From Mucilaginibacter sp. OK268 (GTDB lineage Bacteria > Bacteroidota > Bacteroidia > Sphingobacteriales > Sphingobacteriaceae): a stretch of 64,000 nt of DNA. Within the stretch, counting starts at the first letter, position 1. Every line of letters begins with the position of its first letter. Location of the stretch: positions 1-64,000 of the forward strand of contig NZ_FNJV01000010.1 in assembly GCF_900103125.1 (NCBI RefSeq). The letters are read 5' to 3'. The notes under the pieces are model-generated. The model had not been told where the DNA came from. It searched no databases and saw nothing but the letters and a program-made list of their open reading frames with translations. A program made the position numbers and the translations under genes. Of the stretch, positions 16,129-25,746 are shown piece after piece.

Positions 16129-16974
16129 ATGAAAAAATTAATTCTTTTAACCTTGTTTTTTTGCCTGGGCGTTGTTGCTTTTGCGCAGCGCAAGGTGGTT
16201 TGCTGTGGCAAGCCTTCGGCAACAAGGCAGTTTGCCATGCTGGCCTCCAGCGAAAAATTCAGAGCAGCACATAAAAATCCATTGCCCATTCATTTTCAAA
16301 GTGCTATTGGTACAACCATCACCTATAAAACCGCTGATGGTAAAGAATCAACCGCGTATTTGCTGAAAGCGAAAAAGGCTACCAATAACTATATCCTGGT
16401 GATACACGAATGGTGGGGTTTGAATGACTTTGTAAAGAAAGAATCTGAAAAGATATACAACGATTTGGGCAACGTCAATGTGATCGACCTTGACCTTTAC
16501 GATGGTAAAGTGGCCACCACAAAAGAAGACGCGGGCAAATTTATGCAGGCCGTAAATGAAGATCGGGCAAAAGCTATCATCAACGGAGCTATTGCTTATA
16601 CTGGTCCTAAAGCACATATTGCTACCATTGGCTGGTGTTTTGGTGGCGGCTGGAGCTTGCAGACCAGTTTATTGGCTGGTAAAAAAGCCGCCGGTTGCGT
16701 AATGTACTACGGGATGCCGGAGCAGGATGTTAATCGCTTAAAAACGTTAAATGCCGATGTGTTGGGAAACTTCGCCAATAAAGATCAATGGATAAACCCC
16801 AAAGTAGTGGGCAAATTTGATACGGACATGAAAAAGGCAGGTAAAAAACTATACCTGCACCAATATGATGCTGATCATGGATTTGCAAACCCAAGCAACC
16901 CCATTTATGATAGCAACGCAACCAAAGATGCATACGCCAATGCAATAGTTTTTTTAAAAGCACGTTTAAAATAA
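16129..16974 (+). CDS. Secreted dienelactone hydrolase-family protein
   Basis: This 281-residue alpha/beta hydrolase has a signal peptide (KLILLTLFFCLGVVAFAQ). The catalytic cysteine lies in the nucleophile elbow TIGWCFGGGWS, and the catalytic histidine in YDADHGFANP. The loop VIHEWWGLNDFVK is typical of the family. I chose ATG 16129 because it begins directly with the signal peptide; the frame remains open 33 bases upstream. It would act in the periplasm on an ester or lactone that cannot be named from sequence. Between signal and domain is a short insert with RKVVCCGKPSATRQF. Confidence 0.9.
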   Translation: MKKLILLTLFFCLGVVAFAQRKVVCCGKPSATRQFAMLASSEKFRAAHKNPLPIHFQSAIGTTITYKTADGKESTAYLLKAKKATNNYILVIHEWWGLNDFVKKESEKIYNDLGNVNVIDLDLYDGKVATTKEDAGKFMQAVNEDRAKAIINGAIAYTGPKAHIATIGWCFGGGWSLQTSLLAGKKAAGCVMYYGMPEQDVNRLKTLNADVLGNFANKDQWINPKVVGKFDTDMKKAGKKLYLHQYDADHGFANPSNPIYDSNATKDAYANAIVFLKARLK

Positions 16975-16998
16975 ACAAAACATCTAATGTGATGTTAT

Positions 16999-17031
16999 AC
17001 CGGGCAAGCGAAAAGCTTGCCCGGTTTTTTT
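16999..17031 (+). terminator. Intrinsic terminator after the hydrolase gene
   Basis: ACCGGGCAAGC (16999-17009) pairs perfectly with GCTTGCCCGGT (17015-17025), followed by seven T residues. Confidence 0.88.
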
Positions 17032-17054
17032 GTAACATTGCATAAAATTTACCT

Positions 17055-18029
17055 TTGACTACCTCTACAAAAAAAATAGTTTCCATTTCGCTTAAAGCGG
17101 CTGTATTGATCATGGCCGGCTGGTATATATATCACCAGTTTTATAAAAAAAATGACGACCTCAAACAGTTTCAAGCGTTAACCGCTCAAATAAATAGTAC
17201 CCATGTGTTTGTAGTTATGGGCATAGTGGTTTTATTGATGGTGGTTAATTGGGTACTGGAGGCGTTTAAGTGGCAGTATCTTGCTAAAAGACTGGTTAAT
17301 ATTTCTATATGGGAATCAATAGAGGCTGTTTTTTGCGGACTTACCTGGGCTATTTCCACACCGAACAGGGTTGGTGAATACGGTGGCCGGGTTATGTTTT
17401 TGCCTAATCGCAAACGTATTCATGGTGTTTTTGCCATGGCTGTTGGGGCTTTTGGGCAAATTATTATGACCAACCTTTTAGGCCTGATTGCTATCGTATG
17501 GCTTTTTTATAAATACATTCAGGTAAGTACCTGGTTGTTTGTGGTGATCATCCTGATATCGGCCTTAACCCTGGCCATATTGCTGATCTGCTTTTTTCAT
17601 ATCAAAGGCATTATTAATTTGCTTAACCGGATAGCCTTTCTCAAAAAATATAATAAGTTTTTTGAGATCATGGGGCGGTACAAAACCGATGAACTGATTC
17701 GGATCCTGGGATTTAGCATGGCCCGCTATGTTACATTCACCATTCAATACTGTATCGTATTTCACCTGCTTATTCCGCAGTTCGCGTTTTTTCCGATGGT
17801 GATGATGCTGTTTGTTTATTTCTTTGTGACATCGGCCGTGCCCTCACTTGATCTGCTTGATGTAGGTGTGCGCAGTTTTACCGCCTCGCACTTGTTTGCC
17901 TATGTAACCGATCAAAAAATAGCTATTATTGCCGGCGTGTCGTCAATATGGCTCATAAATTTAATTATTCCGGCTATTTTAGGGTCTTTATTCGTTTTTA
18001 AACTCAAATTCTTTGATCGCACTGCATAG
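17055..18029 (+). CDS. Flippase-like membrane protein (UPF0104/LPG synthase transmembrane family)
   Basis: This 324-residue protein has about eight membrane helices and matches the lysylphosphatidylglycerol synthase transmembrane-region family without the catalytic domain. Characteristic pieces are LTWAISTPNRVGEYGGR and ATFGQ-like MAVGAFGQIIMTNLLG. Such proteins are thought to move or anchor lipid-linked molecules. The start is taken as TTG at 17055, which keeps the first helix whole; the next ATG (17112) would cut into it. A TACCTTTG promoter-like box overlaps that TTG, so the start is uncertain. It overlaps the following glycosyltransferase gene by 17 bases, which suggests joint work on a glycolipid. 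Confidence 0.8.
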   Translation: MTTSTKKIVSISLKAAVLIMAGWYIYHQFYKKNDDLKQFQALTAQINSTHVFVVMGIVVLLMVVNWVLEAFKWQYLAKRLVNISIWESIEAVFCGLTWAISTPNRVGEYGGRVMFLPNRKRIHGVFAMAVGAFGQIIMTNLLGLIAIVWLFYKYIQVSTWLFVVIILISALTLAILLICFFHIKGIINLLNRIAFLKKYNKFFEIMGRYKTDELIRILGFSMARYVTFTIQYCIVFHLLIPQFAFFPMVMMLFVYFFVTSAVPSLDLLDVGVRSFTASHLFAYVTDQKIAIIAGVSSIWLINLIIPAILGSLFVFKLKFFDRTA

Positions 18030-19143
18030 TTTCGTTTCGCTGTTTTTAACAGGTATTTACCTGCTATTATTAATTTATTTGATACGTGGATGGAGCAGGG
18101 TAAAGGTCACTCCGGCAAAAAATACACCCTTCCAAACCAAAGTTACCATATTGATAGCCGCCCGTAACGAGGAAGAGCGGATCAGTTTAACCATTGATGA
18201 TGTTTTAGCGCAGGACTATCCCAAACATTTGTTCGAGGTGATCATTGTTGATGATCACTCCACGGATAATACCGCAGCCATTATCAGCAGTTATGCCGAC
18301 CGCGGCGTTAAATTGTTGCAATTGCAGGAAGAACGCGCGCTCAACTCCTATAAGAAAAAAGCTATTGCCGAAGCCATCAAATTATCCACAGGCGAGCTCA
18401 TGGTTGCCACCGATGCCGATTGCCGCATGGGGCCTGCCTGGTTATCATCCATTGTTGGTTATTACGAAACCAATAACCTGGCCATGGTATCATCGCCGGT
18501 AACTTATTTTGAAGAGCGTTCACTGTTCGAACTGATGCAAACCCTTGAGTTTGGCTACTTAATAGGCATTGGCGCCGCATTTATTGGCAATGGCCGGGCA
18601 TCAACCTGTAACGGGGCAAATTTTGCCTATCGAAAAGATGTATTTTATGAGGTTGGCGGCTTCGCCGGTATTGATGATCTGGCATCGGGTGATGATGAAC
18701 TGTTATTGCAAAAAGTTGCCGAACGTTATCCCGGCAGGATCGGCTTTTTAAAACAAACTGAGGCTGTGGTATATACCCACGCCAAGCATACCCTGCAGGA
18801 GTTTATGCAGCAAAGACGGCGCTGGGCTTCCAAATCAACCAAATACAAGGATAAAAAAGTGGTAGTCTTTGGTTTGTGTATCTGGTTATTTAACGTTTCG
18901 TTACTGGTTAACGCGGCATTGGGCTTTTATGACCTGTATTTTTTAAAGCTATTCCTGGTTCAATTTTTACTGAAATACCTGTTCGAGATCCTTTATCTGC
19001 TGCCTATAACTACATTTTTTAAGCGTACCTACCTGGTAAGTTTGCTTATCTTGCTCATTCCCGTGCACATCGTATATTTTGTGGTGATTGGGCTGATGGG
19101 CAACAATCGCAAATACTTGTGGAAAGATAGGGTGGTGAAATAA
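18013..19143 (+). CDS. Membrane-bound glycosyltransferase family 2
   Basis: This 376-residue enzyme has one N-terminal membrane helix, a GT-A domain and about three C-terminal helices. Motifs seen are TILIAARNEEERISLTIDD, VDDHSTDN, the DxD-like VATDADCRMG and the acceptor motif QQRRRWASK. It is a processive-type GT2, probably transferring a sugar to a lipid or growing glycan at the inner membrane. TTG at 18013 is the start and lies inside the preceding flippase-like gene, so the two are coupled. Confidence 0.9.
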   Translation: MIALHSFVSLFLTGIYLLLLIYLIRGWSRVKVTPAKNTPFQTKVTILIAARNEEERISLTIDDVLAQDYPKHLFEVIIVDDHSTDNTAAIISSYADRGVKLLQLQEERALNSYKKKAIAEAIKLSTGELMVATDADCRMGPAWLSSIVGYYETNNLAMVSSPVTYFEERSLFELMQTLEFGYLIGIGAAFIGNGRASTCNGANFAYRKDVFYEVGGFAGIDDLASGDDELLLQKVAERYPGRIGFLKQTEAVVYTHAKHTLQEFMQQRRRWASKSTKYKDKKVVVFGLCIWLFNVSLLVNAALGFYDLYFLKLFLVQFLLKYLFEILYLLPITTFFKRTYLVSLLILLIPVHIVYFVVIGLMGNNRKYLWKDRVVK

Positions 19144-19222
19144 CAAGCCATTGTAAAGATTGATTTACCCGTTTGTTAATTGATCCTTTTTAAGCGATAT
19201 TTAGCCGAAAGCAAAATTACTA

Positions 19223-20422
19223 TTGGCAGAACTTACCCCATCAAAACGTACCTGGCAGGCGTTTAAACGCAATAAGATTGCCCTTGCCGGGCTTGTTTTT
19301 ATTATACTTACCTTATTGGTGGCCATACTGGGTTATTTGATCATGCCCGATCAGAGTCCGCATGCCAATAATATGGCCATACAGCTCAGTATCAAGAAAC
19401 CAGGGTCCTCTTTTATGATGCTAGAGGTACGTAAAAGTGAGCCGGTTGATACCGTTGGTTTCTTTACCCGGATGCTTTTTGGTCAACCTTCGTTTTACCG
19501 GGATGTTCCCATTACCGGATATCGTTTTGTTCAGGACTCTATCATTGTAAATGAATACATTGGCGATGAGGACAAACCCGAAAGAAAAGCCTATAATATT
19601 TTTGAAGTGGTGAACGGTATCAAGCCCCGGTACCATTATGGTTCGGTATTATTAAACCCGGGCATTTCGGTCAACAGGAGCAAGGAGATCTATAAACGTT
19701 TTACGGATAAGATAGTGGCCGATCAGATTGTTTCCCGCACCTTTTGGTTGGGCACCGATATTTACGGGCGGGATATGCTGAGCCGGATGTTGCTGGGTAC
19801 CCGTATATCGCTGGCGGTAGGCTTGATGTCGGTACTGATCAGTATGTTGCTCGGTGTAACCATAGGCGCCATTGCCGGCTTTTTTGGTGGCTGGATAGAT
19901 GCCTGCCTCAGCTGGCTGATGAATATATTATGGTCCTTACCCGCCCTATTGTTGGTTATTGCCATATCATTTGCTTTAGGCAAAGGACTGTGGCAAATAT
20001 TTATAGCGGTAGGCTTATCCATGTGGGTTGAAGTAGCCCGCCTGGTTCGTGGCCAGGTGATGAGTCTTAAACAGGTAGAATATATTGAAGCGGCCAGGGC
20101 ACTGGGTTTTAACAATACCCGTATCATTACCCGGCATATCTTACCTAATATAACCGGCCCCATCCTGGTGCTGGCATCATCTAATTTTGCTTCGGCTATC
20201 CTGCTCGAGGCCGGACTTAGCTTTTTAGGTTTTGGCGCGCAGCCGCCCATGCCCACCTGGGGCGGAATGATAAAAGAACATTATGGCTATATTGTCATGA
20301 ACTCGGCGTACCTTGCCATCATTCCGGGTTTGGCCATTATGTTATTGGTATATGCTTTTAACCTCGTTACCGTTGGCTTGCGCGATGCCTTCGATATAAA
20401 ATCACAAAGTACACGCATTTGA
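19223..20422 (+). CDS. ABC transporter permease, OppC/DppC type
   Basis: This 399-residue inner-membrane protein is the permease of a peptide- or nickel-type ABC importer. The first helix is followed by an external insert of about 140 residues (residues 50-190), longer than in most OppC proteins. The permease core starts LGTDIYGRDMLSRMLLGTR, and the coupling loop EAARALGFNNTRIITRHILPN contacts the ATPase. No ATPase, binding protein or second permease is nearby, so partners must be encoded elsewhere. The start codon is TTG. Confidence 0.9.
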   Translation: MAELTPSKRTWQAFKRNKIALAGLVFIILTLLVAILGYLIMPDQSPHANNMAIQLSIKKPGSSFMMLEVRKSEPVDTVGFFTRMLFGQPSFYRDVPITGYRFVQDSIIVNEYIGDEDKPERKAYNIFEVVNGIKPRYHYGSVLLNPGISVNRSKEIYKRFTDKIVADQIVSRTFWLGTDIYGRDMLSRMLLGTRISLAVGLMSVLISMLLGVTIGAIAGFFGGWIDACLSWLMNILWSLPALLLVIAISFALGKGLWQIFIAVGLSMWVEVARLVRGQVMSLKQVEYIEAARALGFNNTRIITRHILPNITGPILVLASSNFASAILLEAGLSFLGFGAQPPMPTWGGMIKEHYGYIVMNSAYLAIIPGLAIMLLVYAFNLVTVGLRDAFDIKSQSTRI

Positions 20423-20461
20423 AAATATTTTTTTACTTTAGTCAGTGACTACTAACAACAG

Positions 20462-21700
20462 ATGCAATACATAGAAGATAATTCTGGTGAAGATGAATTA
20501 ATCAGCTTGTTGCTCAAAAGACAGTCGGAGTTAAACTCCCTGTTAGAGATTACCCGGGCCATTAATAAAAACACCGCTACTCCTATACTTATACAAATGC
20601 TCGAAGTGATCTTGCAGAGTTATCTGCAGGTTGGGAAACTTCGCTTTTTTATTGAGAAGGAGAATAAGTTTGTCTGTATCTCCAAATATGGCGGTGAGAT
20701 TGAATCTGCCATTCTGTTGAGTAGAGCCTGTAATAAGCTGAGCAAGATTAAATCGCCCGTTGCTATAACTGATCATCACGATCCCCTACTCCAAAAATAT
20801 AATTACTTTATCCCCATACATCACAAAAGCAAAGTTTTAGCCTACGCCCTCATTGGCGATTTTAATACCTCGGGCGAGATGCTTAACAACGACCTGAACT
20901 TTATTCAAACGCTCATGAATGTGATCATTGTGGCGTTGGAAAATAAGAAGCTGTTTCGGGAACGTTTGCAATCAGAACGTTTTCAACGCGAAATGGAGCT
21001 GGCCGTTGAGGTGCAGAATATGCTGATCCCCTTGCGCATGCACAAGGATGACAGTGTAGAAATAGGCGCCAAATACCTACCGCATCAAAACATCGGCGGT
21101 GATTATTTTGACTTTATCCGGCTGAACGAAAACGAATTTTTGTGGTGCATTGCCGATGTATCAGGCAAGGGTATTTCGGCCGCTTTGCTTATGGCCAACT
21201 TTCAGGCCAGCTTGCATGCCTGGGCCGCGGTAGAGGAAGACCTGACCAATATTATTGACCGCCTCAATAAAATAGTGTTGAGCAATACCAAGGGCGAAAG
21301 GTTTATAACCCTGTTCCTGGCCCGGTACAATGAAAAAAAACGCAAGCTCAACTATATTAATGCAGGCCACAACCCCAGCATCCTGTACTCAGATGGAGAA
21401 GCCATACATTTAAAATTGGGCACCACCATGATCGGGGTTTTTGAAGAACTGCCGTTTTTAAATGAGGGTGAGATTGATATGGAACCCGGTAGCCTGATAT
21501 TTAACTATACCGATGGGCTCATGGATTTTGAAACCATCAACACCAAGATCTGGAACGAAGATAAACTGCTCGATTTTGTAAAGACTCATGGACATTTATC
21601 GCCCGATAATTTTAATGATACCCTCCTGGAGCATTTAAACCACGTAGTTAAAAGCAAATCCATTGATGATATTACCCTGCTTACTTTAAGGATCTTTTAG
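20462..21700 (+). CDS. GAF-linked PP2C/SpoIIE (RsbU-like) phosphatase
   Basis: This 412-residue protein has a GAF-like sensor region (about residues 20-165) and a SpoIIE-type phosphatase domain (about 185-412). Metal-binding acidic motifs are seen as IGGDYFDFI, IADVSGKGISAALLMA, YINAGHNPS, FNYTDGLMD and DDITLLTL. It probably dephosphorylates an anti-sigma-factor antagonist. No such partner is encoded in the window. It starts 39 bases after the permease gene and may be cotranscribed with it. Confidence 0.9.
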   Translation: MQYIEDNSGEDELISLLLKRQSELNSLLEITRAINKNTATPILIQMLEVILQSYLQVGKLRFFIEKENKFVCISKYGGEIESAILLSRACNKLSKIKSPVAITDHHDPLLQKYNYFIPIHHKSKVLAYALIGDFNTSGEMLNNDLNFIQTLMNVIIVALENKKLFRERLQSERFQREMELAVEVQNMLIPLRMHKDDSVEIGAKYLPHQNIGGDYFDFIRLNENEFLWCIADVSGKGISAALLMANFQASLHAWAAVEEDLTNIIDRLNKIVLSNTKGERFITLFLARYNEKKRKLNYINAGHNPSILYSDGEAIHLKLGTTMIGVFEELPFLNEGEIDMEPGSLIFNYTDGLMDFETINTKIWNEDKLLDFVKTHGHLSPDNFNDTLLEHLNHVVKSKSIDDITLLTLRIF

Positions 21701-21709
21701 GTGGGAAGA

Positions 21710-21846
21710 TTTTTGGAGCAAGGAATAAGGACTTTTGGATCAAAGACAAAAGCCCTTATCTTTATTCCTTTCCTAAGTAATCTTTGCTCCTTATTCCAAA
21801 AATCTTTGTTCCATGATCCTTACTCCCCAAGTCCTTGCTCCCCAAA
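21710..21846. repeat. GGAGCAAGGA word-repeat inverted element upstream of rnhB
   Basis: TTTTTGGAGCAAGGAATAAG (from 21710) is answered by its imperfect reverse complement at 21781-21802 (CTTTGCTCCTTATTCC), and further words CTTACTCCCC and CCTTGCTCCCC continue to 21846. The same family lies at 8765-8887. The rnhB start codon follows 25 bases later. Confidence 0.7.
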
Positions 21847-21870
21847 TCCCAAACACATATATTTGCCCAT

Positions 21871-22467
21871 ATGTTATCAGCCAGGTACCAGTATGATTTG
21901 ATTGAAGCGGGATGTGATGAAGCAGGGCGTGGCTGTTTGGCCGGACCTGTGTTTGCTGCCGCGGTAATACTTCCGCCAGATTTTGACCATCATTTGCTGA
22001 ATGACTCCAAACAATTATCTGAGGATGTACGATATCAACTGCGTACCGAGATAGAGCAAAATGCTATTGCTTACGCCGTAGCATCGGTTGATAACCAGGA
22101 GATCGACAAGATCAATATTTTAAATGCCTCTTTCCTGGCCATGCACCGGGCTATCGAAAAGCTGCATTTGGCCCCCCAGTTTTTGATTATTGATGGCAAC
22201 CGTTTTAAAAAATATCCTAACATTCCGCATGAATGTATCATCAAAGGCGACGGTAAATTTTTCAGTATAGCAGCGGCATCTATATTGGCCAAAACCTATC
22301 GTGACGATTTTATGCTGCAAATAGCAGCCGAGCATCCTGAGTATGATTGGCATAGCAATAAAGGCTACCCTACTATTAAACACCGCGAAACGGTCATGAA
22401 GATAGGATATACCCCATATCATCGCCGTACTTTCCGTGTTACCGATCCGCAGTTAAGTATTTTTTAA
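21871..22467 (+). CDS. rnhB: Ribonuclease HII
   Basis: This 198-residue enzyme removes RNA from RNA-DNA hybrids and ribonucleotides misplaced in DNA. The signature DEAGRGCLAGPVFAAAVIL holds the first catalytic acids, LNDSKQLS follows, and SIAAASILAKTYRD carries the RNase HII motif. I set the start at ATG 21871 (LSARYQYDLIEAGCDEAG); the frame is open upstream only through the word-repeat element. Length is normal for the family. Confidence 0.95.
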   Translation: MLSARYQYDLIEAGCDEAGRGCLAGPVFAAAVILPPDFDHHLLNDSKQLSEDVRYQLRTEIEQNAIAYAVASVDNQEIDKINILNASFLAMHRAIEKLHLAPQFLIIDGNRFKKYPNIPHECIIKGDGKFFSIAAASILAKTYRDDFMLQIAAEHPEYDWHSNKGYPTIKHRETVMKIGYTPYHRRTFRVTDPQLSIF

Positions 22468-22497
22468 CGATACCTTTGATTACGGCGTTTTGGTTGG

Positions 22498-22505
22498 TAT
22501 TTTTG
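22498..22505 (+). promoter_or_regulatory. -7 promoter box for the GT4 gene
   Basis: TATTTTTG matches the TAnnTTTG consensus 20 bases before the TTG start codon. A second match, TACCTTTG, lies at about 22471. Confidence 0.45.
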
Positions 22506-22524
22506 CACCAAACCAGATATCCAA

Positions 22525-23724
22525 TTGAAAATCCTTATTTTAACTCACCGAGTGCCGTTTCCGCAAAACGGAGGCTATGCCATTGTGGTGTGTAACACCA
22601 TAAAAGGCCTGGTTGCGCTTGGACATAAGGTATCGTTGGTGGCGTTGAACGCCAAAAAATATAACGGAAGCCCACATGAAGTAACGGATGACCTGCTGAC
22701 TAAAATAAATTATACCACCTATAATATCGACATCAGTATATCTATGCTGGATGGACTAATAAACCTGATCAGCAAAAAATCAAATGATATTGACCGGTAT
22801 TACGACGCTGAGTTCGAAAAACTATTAATCCGCGAGCTTCGGCAAACGGCTTATGATATTGTGCAGTTTGAAGGTTTGTTTGTAACACCTTACTTAGCGG
22901 CTATACGTAAGCATTCCAGGGCCAAACTGATTTATCGCTCACATAATATTGAGCACCAGGTATGGCAACGGCTGGCGCAGCAAAAAAGCGACCTGTTTAA
23001 AAAATGGTATCTGCGTATGCTGGCCCGACGGGTAAAGGATTATGAGCTACAGCAACTCAATAAAGTGGATGCTATTGCCGTTTTTACAACCGAAGATAAA
23101 AATACCATCCTATCATATGGAACCACTATCCCGGTTGAAATATTCCCGGTAGGGATCGATCTTACCCTGTACCGGCCCGATTTTGAAAAAACAGAATTTC
23201 CAAGCTTGTTTTTCCTGGGATCGCTAGACTGGTTGCCTAATCGCGAAGGTATCGAGTGGTTTATTGACAATTTTCACAAGGACCTTACTGATGGTGATCT
23301 GCGCGTAAAGTTTTATGTAGCCGGTCACAACATTCCAGAACGCTTTGACGATTACGAAGTGATGGGTAAAATATTTATCCAGGGCGAAGTGGACGATGCG
23401 TTTGAATTTGTAAATAGTAAAGCTATTATGATTGTGCCACTTTTATCGGGCGGGGGTATGCGGGTGAAAATTGTGGAGGGTATGGCCATGAAAAAGTGCA
23501 TCATTTCCACATCCATCGGGGCCGAAGGTATAAATTTCGAAAACGGCACCAATATTATCATAGCCAATAACCAGGAAGAGTTTTATGATGCCATTGAGCG
23601 TTGCATTACCGATGAAGAATATTGCCGTACTATAGGCACAAACGCGCGAAAGCTGGTTGAACAGCAGCACGATGTAAACGCGGTAAGTCATGACTTGGCG
23701 CAGTTTTATGAGAAGCTGAGTTAG
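22525..23724 (+). CDS. Glycosyltransferase family 4 protein
   Basis: This 399-residue GT-B enzyme begins KILILTHRVPFPQNGGYAI, where the glycine-rich loop binds the donor. The C-terminal half has FLGSLDWLPNREGIEWF and the nucleotide-sugar block VPLLSGGGMRVKIVEGMAMK. It resembles sugar transferases of exopolysaccharide pathways. No other genes of a capsule cluster are close. The start is TTG at 22525, with a promoter box a short distance upstream. The sugar and acceptor are unknown. Confidence 0.9.
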   Translation: MKILILTHRVPFPQNGGYAIVVCNTIKGLVALGHKVSLVALNAKKYNGSPHEVTDDLLTKINYTTYNIDISISMLDGLINLISKKSNDIDRYYDAEFEKLLIRELRQTAYDIVQFEGLFVTPYLAAIRKHSRAKLIYRSHNIEHQVWQRLAQQKSDLFKKWYLRMLARRVKDYELQQLNKVDAIAVFTTEDKNTILSYGTTIPVEIFPVGIDLTLYRPDFEKTEFPSLFFLGSLDWLPNREGIEWFIDNFHKDLTDGDLRVKFYVAGHNIPERFDDYEVMGKIFIQGEVDDAFEFVNSKAIMIVPLLSGGGMRVKIVEGMAMKKCIISTSIGAEGINFENGTNIIIANNQEEFYDAIERCITDEEYCRTIGTNARKLVEQQHDVNAVSHDLAQFYEKLS

Positions 23725-23797
23725 TCCTTAAGTCCGCTTAAAATTTGACCTCAAAAATCAAGGCTCATTGGGCCTTAGAAATTCCCGTCAGAATAAT

Positions 23798-23805
23798 TAC
23801 TTTTG
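23798..23805 (+). promoter_or_regulatory. -7 promoter box for gcvT
   Basis: TACTTTTG fits TAnnTTTG and lies 17 bases upstream of the gcvT ATG. No clear -33 TTG at normal spacing was found. Confidence 0.4.
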
Positions 23806-23822
23806 CGCCATAAACGTTAACG

Positions 23823-24902
23823 ATGAAGAACACTGCCTTAACAGATACACACATTAAAGCCGGTGCCAAAATGGTACCCTTTGCTGGTTACAATATGCCT
23901 GTGCAATATGCCGGGATAAACGCCGAACACGAAACTGTACGTAAAGCGGTAGGTGTATTTGATGTAAGTCACATGGGCGAATTTATTTTAAAAGGCGACC
24001 ATGCCCTTGACTTGATACAACAGGTTACCAGCAACGATGCTTCCAAATTATATGACGGCAAAGTACAATACTCCTGCCTACCTAATGAGGATGGTGGTAT
24101 TGTGGATGACCTGCTGGTTTATCGTTTAGATGAAAAAACCTATATGCTGGTGGTAAATGCCTCCAATATTGAAAAAGACTGGAACTGGATATCTAAATAT
24201 AACACCATGGGTGTGGAGATGAAGAATATATCAGATCGCACCTCGCTGCTGGCTATCCAAGGCCCCAAAGCAGCTGAAGCATTGCAAAGCCTTACCGATG
24301 TCGACCTGGTATCTATGGAGTATTACACCTTTAACAGAGGAAAGTTTGCCGGCATTGATAATGTGATCATATCTGCTACGGGATATACCGGTGCAGGTGG
24401 TTTTGAGATCTATTTCGATAACCAATATGCCGATCAGATCTGGGAGGCTATCTTTAAAGCCGGCGAACCATTCGGCATTAAACCAATTGGTTTGGGCGCA
24501 CGTGATACCTTACGCCTGGAAATGGGCTTCTGCTTATATGGTAATGATATTGATGATGCCACTTCTCCGCTGGAAGCCGGTTTGGGTTGGGTAACAAAAT
24601 TCAGCAAAACATTTACCAATTCCGAGGCGCTGCAACAGCAAAAACAAGCCGGTGTGAGCCGCAAGCTGGTAGGCTTTGAAATGATCGAACGAGGTATCCC
24701 CCGTCACGACTACCCTATTGTTGATGCCGATGGTAACAATATAGGCAGGGTAACATCCGGAACACAATCGCCATCATTACAAAAAGCCATTGGCATGGGT
24801 TATATAAATACCGAGTTTGCCAAAGAAGGCGCTGACATATACATCAGCATCAGGGATAACAAAGTGAAGGCTAAAATTGTAAAGCCGCCTTTCTATAAGT
24901 AG
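23823..24902 (+). CDS. gcvT: Glycine cleavage system T protein (aminomethyltransferase)
   Basis: This 359-residue enzyme transfers the aminomethyl carbon from the H protein to tetrahydrofolate. Family motifs include MVPFAGYNMPVQY, VGVFDVSHMGEF, SATGYTGAGGFEIY, GARDTLRLEMGFCLYGNDID, and the C-terminal GRVTSGTQSPSLQKAIGMGY. It is complete. The other glycine cleavage genes are not in the window. Its stop codon abuts a word-repeat element that separates it from comB. Confidence 0.96.
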   Translation: MKNTALTDTHIKAGAKMVPFAGYNMPVQYAGINAEHETVRKAVGVFDVSHMGEFILKGDHALDLIQQVTSNDASKLYDGKVQYSCLPNEDGGIVDDLLVYRLDEKTYMLVVNASNIEKDWNWISKYNTMGVEMKNISDRTSLLAIQGPKAAEALQSLTDVDLVSMEYYTFNRGKFAGIDNVIISATGYTGAGGFEIYFDNQYADQIWEAIFKAGEPFGIKPIGLGARDTLRLEMGFCLYGNDIDDATSPLEAGLGWVTKFSKTFTNSEALQQQKQAGVSRKLVGFEMIERGIPRHDYPIVDADGNNIGRVTSGTQSPSLQKAIGMGYINTEFAKEGADIYISIRDNKVKAKIVKPPFYK

Positions 24903-25003
24903 TCATTTTCTTCGGGTCATTTGGTCATTAAGTCATTTTTGTTGGCTCATTGCAATAATGACCTGATGACTAAATGATATAATGACCAAATCACAAATGA
25001 CTA
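24901..25003. repeat. TCATTTGGTCATT word-repeat inverted element
   Basis: Words such as GGTCATTTGGTCATTAAGTC on the left are answered by AATGACC and AATGACT words on the right, with about 15 bases in the middle. The right arm contains the alternative start codons of comB, so the hairpin could cover its translation start. Confidence 0.65.
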
Positions 25004-25713
25004 AAAATTTAAACGTTTGCCTTACCCCGGCATTGCTGTCGCTTTATAATGTAGAAGAATACATTGTAGTGGTTATTGATATTTTCAGGGCAACATCATC
25101 TATATGTTATGGTATTGAAAACGGTGCTGAGGCTATTATCCCGGTATCACAGGTTGAAGAGTGTTCCGCGTATAGAGAGAAAGGGCTGGATTACCTTCTG
25201 GCAGCAGAGCGTGATGGAAAAGTAGTAGAGGGCTTTGATTTTGGCAACTCGCCATTCTCCTACACTGCCGAAAAGGTGGCGGGTAAAACGGTGGTGCTTA
25301 CTACTACCAACGGCACGCACGCGCTGCATTTATCACGTAGCGCCAAACGTATTGTTATTGGCTCATTTTTAAATCTTACTGCATTAAGTAACTGGTTAAA
25401 AACCCAGCACGAAAATATATTACTGGTATGTGCCGGCTGGAAAAATAATTTTAACCTGGAAGACACCCTGTTTGCCGGTGCCGTAATTGAACAGCTAAAA
25501 ACCGAAGATTTTGTATTGGATGATGCCGCCATTGCCGCCAATGATCTTTTTCAGTTAGGTAAGGATGATATTAATCTTTATCTGAAGAAAACATCCCATG
25601 GCGAGCGGCTTAAGAAATTAGGCATCGAAAAAGATATTGAATTTTGCTTGCAAATCGATATTACAACCGCAATCCCTGTGTTGGAGGGAGAGCGGTTGGT
25701 GAGGTTGGTTTAG
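24997..25713 (+). CDS. comB: 2-phosphosulfolactate phosphatase family protein
   Basis: This 238-residue protein belongs to the ComB family, which removes phosphate from 2-phosphosulfolactate. Motifs are VVIDIFRATSSICYGIENGA, LAAERDGKVVEGFDFGNSP and TTTNGTHAL. Coenzyme M is not expected in this group, so the true substrate may be different. I prefer ATG 24997; the earlier in-frame ATG at 24982 adds five residues read from the word repeat. It follows gcvT by 94 bases. Confidence 0.85.
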   Translation: MTKNLNVCLTPALLSLYNVEEYIVVVIDIFRATSSICYGIENGAEAIIPVSQVEECSAYREKGLDYLLAAERDGKVVEGFDFGNSPFSYTAEKVAGKTVVLTTTNGTHALHLSRSAKRIVIGSFLNLTALSNWLKTQHENILLVCAGWKNNFNLEDTLFAGAVIEQLKTEDFVLDDAAIAANDLFQLGKDDINLYLKKTSHGERLKKLGIEKDIEFCLQIDITTAIPVLEGERLVRLV

Positions 25714-25746
25714 GTAAAGTTCTGCTTTAGTATAGTACAACCATCA

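Noticed and set aside
17050..17057. TACCTTTG as the promoter of the flippase-like gene
   Set aside because: It overlaps the only start codon that keeps the first membrane helix intact; kept as an uncertainty and not as a feature.
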